Origin: Fragilaria crotonensis
Taxonomy: Eukaryota; Bacillariophyta; Fragilariophyceae; Fragilariales; Fragilariaceae
DNA length: 64,000 nt
Direction: 5' to 3'
NCBI GenBank assembly: GCA_022925895.1
Contig: JAKSYS010000231.1
Coordinates: 18,429 to 82,428 of the forward strand
Under the pieces are notes generated by a model. That model did no database searches. It saw nothing but the letters and a program-made list of their open reading frames with translations, and was not told the origin of the DNA. Every line of letters starts with the position of its first letter. The stretch's first letter is position 1. The position numbers and the translations under genes are program-made. Below, piece after piece: positions 56,504-64,000 of this stretch.

Positions 56504-57344
56504 GGGCGTTGTTAACTCCCAAAAATGCACCAAAACCGGATACAACTCCGGGTATTTTTGTATCATGCCGTTATTTTTTGCCGTTAGCTTGATACGGTAT
56601 CCGTGAACCTGATACGAATTTTTTGGAACGAAAATATCAGGATCAGGATCACGGATACCGTATCACGATGCCGGCCAACGATGAAATAACTTCTAACGGC
56701 AACAATTTCTCCATGTTTGATAAATAATGTAAATAACGCATGTTGCAGAGTATTACATACGAATACTGCGGTATAATATATCATACATGGATAAACATAC
56801 AGTACCTAATATCATGAATACGCACATTATCATTTTGCTACATATATTTTGTATGCATATTCTCTCTTGTTGAACAACTATGCTGAGTGTGATACGAACG
56901 CCAATACAAGGTGCAATGTACAAGCTGCAATGAATACGTGTATGGTGCGCATACATATGTCTATTGTCTCAATTGTTGACGTATCGCTGTACGTGTATGT
57001 TGTACTCCGGTATGATTCTCAACCGAACCAATGCAATGCCAGCACTGTGCACTGTGCACGCGAGGCACAACGACGATTGAATCCCACGAGAGTTTGTCTC
57101 AGTGGACAGTGGACGCATAGAAGCGTTGTGTGTCGTTTTGCTGAACGAACGAATCAAAGTGTGTGACGTTATGTGGGCAGTTAAAATAAGTGTGGATGCG
57201 TCAGCAATCATCGTGATACAAGCTGTTGAGTTAATAACGAATTCTTGTATCACGGACTTTCAGGTGAATAAAAAAATATTTAACGTTAAGTTCTACACTG
57301 CCTGATACAAAATTTTGTGATACGCGAAGGAGTTAACAACGGCC
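56504..57344. repeat. Second MITE-like element, with 75-bp hairpin
   Basis: The ends read GGCGTTGTTAACTCC at the left and GGAGTTAACAACGGCC at the right, inverted to each other, each followed inward by TTTTGTATCA. Inside, 56591-56665 forms a hairpin with a perfect 16-bp stem (GATACGGTATCCGTGA and TCACGGATACCGTATC). No protein similarity. It abuts the preceding MITE-like element. Confidence 0.55.
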
Positions 57345-58385
57345 CTTAACGGATTGATCGTCCTCTCTACCATCACAGAAATCACTGAGTACTGGAAGGT
57401 ACTACTGGTAGCGGAATCTGAGGTATGTCCTATCGGAACTGTTGTCATTTCGAATGAGCATTTTGATCCGTATATACTGTAACACGTTGAGCATTGCACA
57501 CAACTTAGTAGTATGCAGCATCCTGAAGAACTCGAGAATGCTCTGGAGTTCTGAAGTACCTCGCATATATGAGAACCAGAGAGCTACCGGAAGTAGAGAG
57601 GTAGAGAGATGATGGCGAGTTTTTGACAACTCATGTCGACGTGATGACGTCGCACCAGAATGAATGAAGATGTGAAATTCGGTGGTGGTGCGACTGTGTA
57701 GAAGAGGACATACACAAATGGGTCTCAAGAAAAAGGCCAGTTCAACCGCGCAAGGAGGACCTGTACCGATCGAGGCGATACCCGTTTAGACAATCCATAA
57801 TGGAGCTGAGCTTTCAATTGTCGGAAATGTGTACTGGTGATGCCTGTATGATGTATGCCATATGGTTGTACTGTGTTATGTTGTACTGCTTGTGCTAGTA
57901 CCTACGGAAGCTCTGGAGGCCAAGACCAGAGTGACGCTTGCGGGCGAGTACGTTGTGGATCTGCAGGTGGGTAGAATAACTCTCGTGATCATTCTATGAT
58001 GCTGTGTTGTACTTCTACAGCTGTGCCCGTGAATTTGCATACTGAACCTCCATTTGACTCAAAGCGTGGTACGTTGTTCGACGAGCGGGCCTCGTCACCG
58101 GTTATTCCGCCACTTCGCCAAACCCTTTCGGATTGGTCCGCCGGGCTTCCTGGAGCCATGCATCCATTTTTCTCATCATATCTCTTATTCTGAAAACGAG
58201 GTTTCAAGAACGGCGACGACGAAGCTCTATTGTTGCTACCGGTAGAGCTGCTGCATTTTCGTAACGCCACCAGATTCATACCCCATTCGACTCTACACAA
58301 ATCCTCGTCGCCCGGCATTATGCCCGAGTTCCTTCGCTCCCAGTTGATGCCTCATGAGGTACTTGCTCGATTTGTTTTAGTTTGG
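57345..58385. other. Intergenic, no secure gene
   Basis: Open frames at 57989-58318 lack recognisable features. A + frame at 57989-58200 has a splice-like AG|GTGGGT but no clear partner. Left unassigned. Confidence 0.3.
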
Positions 58386-59099
58386 TCACCACTGAAAACT
58401 CTGGTCCAGCTCCAATGCCTGCGTGGTTGATTGTGTATCCATAAATCTCACTTCCATCAGGCCAGTACGACGTTTCAAATCTTCAATCACGTATATCCCA
58501 CCCTCCCGGAGCGATGATTTCCAGAGCGAATAGAGGAAAACCGGACGTGCTGTGGTACGTGCGAGCCATCATCAATAATGATATCAAACGGACCTGCATC
58601 GGCCAACACCTGCATGGTTTCTCGAGTGGATTGATCTCCAAAATGGACTCTAACATTTTGGCGCATGCCGGGGATCACTTCCGGCAAATTCTCGGTGCCA
58701 TACGCATAGGCTAATCCCAGGATTAACTCAGCATGTTCAAAGTAATTGTCCCATAATGAGATTGATTTGCCTCCTTTCGCACCAATTTCGAGAATCTTGA
58801 GGTTTCGTTTCTTCCGAAACGGTTCAGACCAATCGGGTAGTAGCGTTCAAAATGATGTCGATAATACTTGTCCGATCCGGACTCTTCCAAGAGTTCCGTA
58901 AGGATTTTCGGACCACTTACCTGATTGGAGTGAAATCATCTTCCAACAGCTTTGCAGAATAATTCATCGTAACAATGATGTAAACGGTCATAAACCACCA
59001 GATAACGTAATAACTCTCATATTGTACGACCGCATGACTATAAAGGACTGTTTTGGGGAAAACAAGGAGAGTATTTTGAGTCTCGAAGATCCCCAGCAT
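58386..59099 (-). CDS. Membrane-anchored class I SAM-dependent methyltransferase, frameshifted
   Basis: About 238 residues if three missing bases are allowed for. The N-terminus (59099) has a signal anchor (YYVIWWFMTVYIIVTM). Then comes GSDKYYRHHFERYY, a motif typical of a class of sugar and natural-product O-methyltransferases, the AdoMet-binding strand LKILEIGAKGGKSISLWDNYF, the acidic-loop region, and the motif FDIIIDDGSHVPQH, ending GGIYVIEDL and a short tail to the stop at 58386. Frame changes sit at homopolymers: a TTT near 58932, CCC near 58834 and CC near 58547, each mended by one more base. Substrate unknown; a glycan at the Golgi membrane is an inference from the anchor. Alternatively a recent pseudogene. 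Confidence 0.7.
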
Positions 59100-60002
59100 T
59101 GCAAGTGTTGAGACATGCAGTCCGCCAATGACCTTTCTTCCTTCCTACGAATCACACTGGTGGTAATCACTCCCCAACAGCGACAACTCTCCTCCAAACA
59201 AAGCAGTCGCAATGATACTATTAGAACTAACCGTAATAACGATACTCACATTGATGATATGCGCGAGAGACCGCTGACAAATGTGATGGAAGCACGACGT
59301 TTATGAGTTTGGACCGTTGAATAAGCGAGATTGTGCATTGCATACACAGTATCCTGTCTACTCCTCAGTCCATATGTAGCAGTCACCTTTCAACCATGAA
59401 TGCGGAAAATTACTGTATTGCCCAAAACGTCATTTGCTTCGCATTCACCAGTATTCGCATGATCTCCACTGATAATATGTATGAATATACATGTTGAAGT
59501 AAAGGAGTGCCAACTTAGTGCTCAAAATTGAGTTTACAGATTGTGATTTTTGGAATTTTCGAGTTTTCTTGTCATAACTCACAATGATTCAACACCTTTT
59601 AAGGCCTTTGGGGCACCGTTACGTATTCTTTATACAATTGAAAAACGGACAAAAACGTTTTTGTATTTTAGGGTTCATTTTACCACTGTTAGATGATACA
59701 GAAAACATGTGGCGACAGTCGACAGTATTACACGTTCTCCCTGTAGCCTGTAGACTACCGTAAACACAAAAGACAACACAAATGAGTTCTCGGAGTGGCT
59801 ACTTGGTACTAGGTACTGTAGTATTGAGTACTCCACCACGCATAAATAATTCATTGCTTCAAGCTTCAACCAAGCGCCGGGGTTGAGCATTGCAACGTTA
59901 CGTCTCCTTGTACAAAGCAGCTTTACTCTGGAGTCTGGACTATTGAAGTACCTGGAATAAGAACCAGAGAGCTAACGATAGTGGTGAGAGAGGGAGATAC
60001 AT
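59100..60002. other. Intergenic, no gene seen
   Basis: Probable shared upstream region of two divergent genes. AT-rich, with no recognised coding or RNA gene. Confidence 0.35.
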
Positions 60003-61981
60003 ATGATGCCAGTGTATGAAAATGAAGAGCCACACAGAAATGGCGATTCTTTGCCTAACTCGAACCAACCGGTAGATCAACAACAACAGCGAGCGAATAG
60101 TATGATCTCATCGCAGTCAAGATCATCCTTCAATTTCACCGAGGCTGTACCTCTTTCTCTATCGAGTTTGGCGCACATGGCAGTGCCCTTTGGATGAGGG
60201 TTATGGATGGTATTCGTGAGATTGTCCACCACATGCAGCTCGCGTGTGTCAATTATAAAGAGCAACGACAGCCGTCAATACTCTCTCAAGAATTGTGGGT
60301 GGATGATTGGCAATGGACCACATCGGCAGCTTCGATTTGCCACCGGCACTTGCGAAATGGGAATGAAACACAAGTATTGCCAACGCGTCAATATATGTGT
60401 CGGACAGCCCCAAGATGGGAAACCAGAACAAACTGAGAATTCTAATTCCAATTCGACCACGACCGCTGCTGCGACTGCTGACTGTACAGGAGAGTGACAA
60501 TTGGTTGGATGACCCTTTAGTATTGGGAACACTCAGCTTTGGTACAGTTCTCAAGAACTATTCACCGAGGAAGAGCTTCAAGACGAAAATCACGATGAAC
60601 TCGAAATGAATGACGATGATGACATGCCAAACTGTATTCTATACAAGGTTGCTGTTGAATACCGATCCTTGCCACCGACTGCGAATAAAATGGCGGTTGA
60701 AGCGGAAGAACTTAGCATGTTGAGTTTTGGTGGTTCGGTGGATGACGCCGTCAAGTACGGTGCTCTAGCGAGTTTGCATGACGAGAATGCCAAGTATGTC
60801 ATGGAAATTTGTTCGGTACGTGGCAAGAAGTATAAGTTCGACTTGATGGATTCCACATTGAGTGATGGTCGATTGCCTCGATGGAGGGCCAAGGAAGGAT
60901 CCGAACCCCCCTTTGTCAAAAGTCTCTGTGTCACCGTCACGGACCACACCCACGACGACAATGTTGCTCGCCTATCCCTTGTCCTCGATGGCAATCTTCG
61001 AAAACCAAAGGAATGTCATCCAAAATTGCACTTTTACACCAAGAAACTAGTGTCATCTTTTTTGATCTTTCGAAAGCCTGTCAGTGTCACGGCCGTGCCA
61101 TCGCAGCAGTCGCTCCTGTTGGATGCCGACTTGGCAGGACAAGTCTTTATCGATGGTCGGTACGTGACAACGTGGGGACAGGATTGCAAAATGGATCCCA
61201 TGTGAAGCTCTCTTTGGGTTGGATCTCAATTCCATACCAGTATGGCACGGCCATTGTGGACTATAATGTCATGATGCAAGTGTATTCTCTCTTGTGGCAG
61301 GACCTTTTGGTCGACTCGCGCTTGATGGGATTGGTTTGCCAACATGTTGCTCTCCGTCTCATGTACGGCAAGGACGAGACGGAAGTATACGACGACGACG
61401 ATGACAATATTGATACGTCTCAAGATACTCTCGAGTCACAAATCTTCTCCTCGTCCAAGTACGACCCAGTAGGGATTTGTCCCAAGGCATTGGCCACTCG
61501 CTTTGCCAACGAATTTGGAAAACTAGCAATTCCAGTCCTTGAGGATGATGTGCATGTCGTCAAACGATTGTTGGGTCATCGCACTCCAGTCGTCGTTCCA
61601 CCTCGTTTAATGTCTGTCTTGATGCGAGGTGGATACTTTGGTTTAGGGGCCATTACCACATGGTTTACCGATGGCATCGTTGTCGTTCGACCACCACAAG
61701 ACGACCATGAAACGAAACTCATTGTCGATGCCGTGCAGCTCTTGATCGATGTTGGTGTTGACGACGTGACAACGGAGCAAATGGTGTTTGCCAAGATTGA
61801 TGATCCAAATCCCGAACGGCATTTCAACATGTGTCGTTATTACGAGACTGAGCAGCAATACTATCTGAACGAATGTTTGGCAACATCCACACCATTTTGG
61901 GTCGCACATGCGATTGTTCGAGAACATCCTGCCGGAGGATTGGCAGAACGGAAGCTGTTGGAGAAGATGATGATGAAGTAA
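60003..61981 (+). CDS. Large unrecognised protein, N-terminal half disrupted or spliced
   Basis: The C-terminal two thirds are clear: 60500-61200 reads SSQELFTEEELQDENHDELE, MNDDDDMPNCILYKVAVEYR and LLLDADLAGQVFIDGRYVTT. At the GGGG run near 61170 the frame moves, and one more G gives WGTGLQNGSHVKLSLGWISI. It continues with HVALRLMYGKDETEVYDDDD, DVHVVKRLLGHRTPVVVPPR and a C-terminus LLEKMMMK at 61981. The N-terminal part (MPVYENEEPHRNGDSLPNSN at 60006, DGIREIVHHMQLACVNYKEQ at 60207, HKYCQRVNICVGQPQDGKPE at 60370) lies in different frames with stops between, so it contains either an intron or more indels. No membrane helix or known catalytic motif. Possibly a diatom-specific protein; function unknown. 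Confidence 0.6.
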
Positions 61982-62384
61982 AAACCTGTGACACTTGTTT
62001 GTGTGGGGGGCAGATGCATGGCATGGAACGAACGGGACTTGGTTAATTAGTAGTGAGTTGTGTTTGGTGTTTAGCACCTCTTGGCTGTCCTGATATTTGC
62101 ATAATAATCAGCCACATATTAAATGCTTTTGCACGCTTGCGAAGGTTTTGGAACCTCAACCGGCATGGAAAAATGTAGCAAATGGTCACACAGGTGGATG
62201 AGCACCTTCGTATTGCCGACTGCCCCTACGTGACTTACGGTAATGCACAAAGACACATGTAGCTTATTAATGTTTTACTTCTGTGAGAGCACCTGACGAG
62301 AATAAACTTTACATCGATATCTCGGAGAAATTGTTACCAGTCCAAACAAACTGCACACACAGCCAAGGCTTGGATGTAGCGCAT
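61982..62384. other. Intergenic between convergent genes
   Basis: 3' regions of the preceding + gene and the following - gene; no further coding region seen. Confidence 0.4.
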
Positions 62385-63540
62385 CTAGCCTCTGTACTTG
62401 TTAACTTGTCTTGTTCGTCTCACCATAATGTTGTTGTTAAAGTTGGTGTTCATGTTCTCCATGGCAGTCGAAGGACGGGCAGAGGGAAATGCGGTTGGCA
62501 ATGCCGATGGTACGATTGTGATGGATGGCGATTGAGATGGTCTCAAGGAAGGAGCAGCACTAATGGTCGGGTGCGCACTAACAGAAGGCTTACTCGATGT
62601 CGACGGAACTTGTGAAGGACTCTTGGATGGTGGCGAAGTCGATGGAGACGATGAAGGTTGCATGGTGGATGGGAAAGCACTTGATGTAGGTGCTGACGAT
62701 GGAGATGGACTGGGTGCCGGAGAGTCGGTGGGTTCCAAACTAGGAAGTGGAGTTGGAGCTTTCGTCGGAAATTGCGTCGGGGTTGGGTTGGAACCGTCGT
62801 TGGGATCAAAGTAACAGGCGCGTCAGTAGGAACCTTGACAAATTTCGTGGGTCAGGGAGAGATTGTAGGGGCCGCAACAGTTGGCATGGGAACCTTAGTT
62901 CGCAGGGGTACCTAGTGCCACCTTCAGGCTCTTGGCTGCTTTAGTACCAAAATGGAAAACGTAAAGATGAGAAATCACATGTTGGGCGAAAAGAACATAT
63001 AATAGCAACGTGAAAATGATCGTACCTTGAGGCTCCATCTTGTGCCCACACGGGTGTTTGACTAGCAGAGTTGTTGTTGACCCCAAATATAACTCCGGTG
63101 ACCCCGATCACGATGAGGTCGTGACAATAGCGACAATAATGATCATTCGGTTTCGAGCGTTATCTGCTTCTTCCTTCGACTTGATAATCTTTTGAAGTGA
63201 CGGCATCAATCGTGGATTTGGGAACCGACTGGTTGGCACTGCCTGGGCCACCATCAAATTCGTCTTCGACAGGCGTTGGTGCTTCCGCAGCTGCCGCTGC
63301 AGCAGCAGCTGCTGCAACTGCTGCAGCTGCGGCTGCTGGTGGGGGTGGTGGTGGCAGTGTCTCTGACTCTGAATCCGACTCGGTCTCTGGTGCATTACCA
63401 TCTGGATTATCCGCATCGTAGCTGTCACTGCCGCTGTCACCTTCGATGGGTTCATCACCCGAAGCAACCGAAGGCTCATACTCCTCATCAATGTCAGACA
63501 TTACCATTTCGTGTCGGAAGCTGTCGATGCCAGAACTCAT
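62385..63540 (-). CDS. Single-pass membrane protein with Ser/Pro/Thr-rich ectodomain
   Basis: Read from 63540: an acidic N-terminus (MSDIDEEYEPSVASGDE), a Pro-Ala run with two long poly-Ala tracts (GCTGCTGCA repeats, 63280-63350), then KIIKSKEEADNARNR and a membrane helix (MIIIVAIVTT, then LIVIGVTGVIFGV). A probable intron lies at 63025-62939. The rest is a stalk of PT and PSxxPS repeats (APTPLPSLEPTDSPAP, SPSTSPPSKSPSQVPS) ending VNKYRG at 62385. Single-base frame changes occur at 63186, near 63120, near 62860 and at 62765, mostly at homopolymers. The layout (cytosolic acidic part, TM, PS-rich stalk) is that of diatom receptor-like proteins that often carry LRRs after the stalk; none is seen here, so it may be truncated. 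A wall or adhesion role is inference. Confidence 0.6.
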
Positions 63541-64000
63541 GGTGCGATTTCGTTTATTCGTGATCTCCTTGGAGGTTTTATGTGATATTCTTTAAAGTCA
63601 CGAAGGAGGTGCTCTACCGGTAGTCGATGCAGATTTGATGGCAGTGGATGTCTGAAAGGCAGGAAGTCCCACAAAAACACAAAATCGGACCGACGTGGGA
63701 GTTGGATCGTGCCAATGCTCCAATGCTCTCGGAAAAATGAATCTCGTGTAGTTCGCGAATCATTGGACCATATGGTACTGTCGTCGATACTGGTAACTCG
63801 TAGGTCATTCTACTCAGTACGCATGCAACGTCAACCTTCGCACCTTCACAACCAACCAGAACTTGTGATGACGTATGCATCGGGTACTGTACTAGTGATG
63901 TCAGTACAAGTAGTACCATAGCAAATGTAGTAGCACGATAGGAAACATCTCAACGCTGGACAACCAATTTTTTGGGCAAGGTTGGGCAGATTCACTATTT
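63541..64000. other. Intergenic to window end
   Basis: Contains CTCTACCGGTAGTCG near 63615 and GTAC words near 63880-63920. No gene recognised. Confidence 0.35.

Noticed and set aside
1-64000. tRNA or rRNA genes
   Set aside because: No cloverleaf with a proper T-loop was found by eye; a covariance-model scan would be needed to exclude them.

Overview
The window looks like nuclear DNA of a diatom, most likely a pennate one; the species cannot be fixed from sequence. Evidence: spliceosomal GT-AG introns of about 65-170 bp, a serine hydroxymethyltransferase whose signal peptide ends in the diatom plastid-type motif (VSA/F), Ser/Pro-rich membrane proteins, and several Ty1/copia retrotransposons of the diatom type.

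Layout. 0.2-1.9 kb: rotted copia gag-pol. 3.3-5.6 kb: convergent S-adenosylmethionine decarboxylase (+) and an XRCC3-like RecA/Rad51 paralogue (-). 6.2-6.4 kb: perfect heptamer satellite. 7.0-11.4 kb: convergent ribonucleotide reductase large subunit (+, five exons) and plastid-type SHMT (-). 11.6-16.5 kb: unrecognised remnants and a foldback element. 16.8-23.2 kb: copia element 1 (-) with 350-bp LTRs, a 5-bp target duplication and a 473-bp MITE inside gag. 23.5-24.4 kb: small spliced membrane protein. 25.2-27.0 kb: tubulin chaperone E (-). 27.9-31.2 kb: armadillo-repeat protein (+). 31.7-34.3 kb: protein with two GT2 domains (-). 36.0-44.1 kb: a Tc1/mariner-type element with a 4.3-kb MULE, carrying a Ulp1 protease, nested inside it. 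44.3-50.1 kb: young copia element 2 (-). 50.2-54.5 kb: a small Cys-containing protein and a large multi-pass membrane protein. 55.7-57.3 kb: two MITE-like elements. 58.4-63.5 kb: membrane-anchored methyltransferase, an unrecognised large protein and a Ser/Pro/Thr-rich membrane protein.

Main observations. (1) In both LTR retrotransposons the 14 nt just downstream of the 5' LTR are exactly complementary to a 14-nt segment of the same LTR, at almost the same place (nt 212 and nt 216 of the LTR, transcript sense) and directly after TCA. The two 14-mers are unrelated in sequence. This predicts Tf1-like self-priming of reverse transcription in copia elements. (2) The 36-44 kb region is a transposon within a transposon, with perfect 25-bp outer TIRs flanked by TA and 509-bp inner TIRs. 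The MULE's Ulp1 and transposase parts share one frame, separated by a single TGA. (3) Many otherwise good genes (SAMDC, RNR1, methyltransferase, membrane protein) and the young copia element carry single-base frameshifts, mostly at short homopolymers. Element 2 has LTRs identical but for one homopolymer base, so uncorrected long-read indels explain these better than gene decay.

How the genes relate: RNR1 makes deoxynucleotides, SHMT supplies one-carbon units, SAMDC feeds polyamine synthesis, XRCC3 acts in recombinational repair and TBCE in tubulin folding. These are ordinary housekeeping genes set among transposon-rich accessory DNA.
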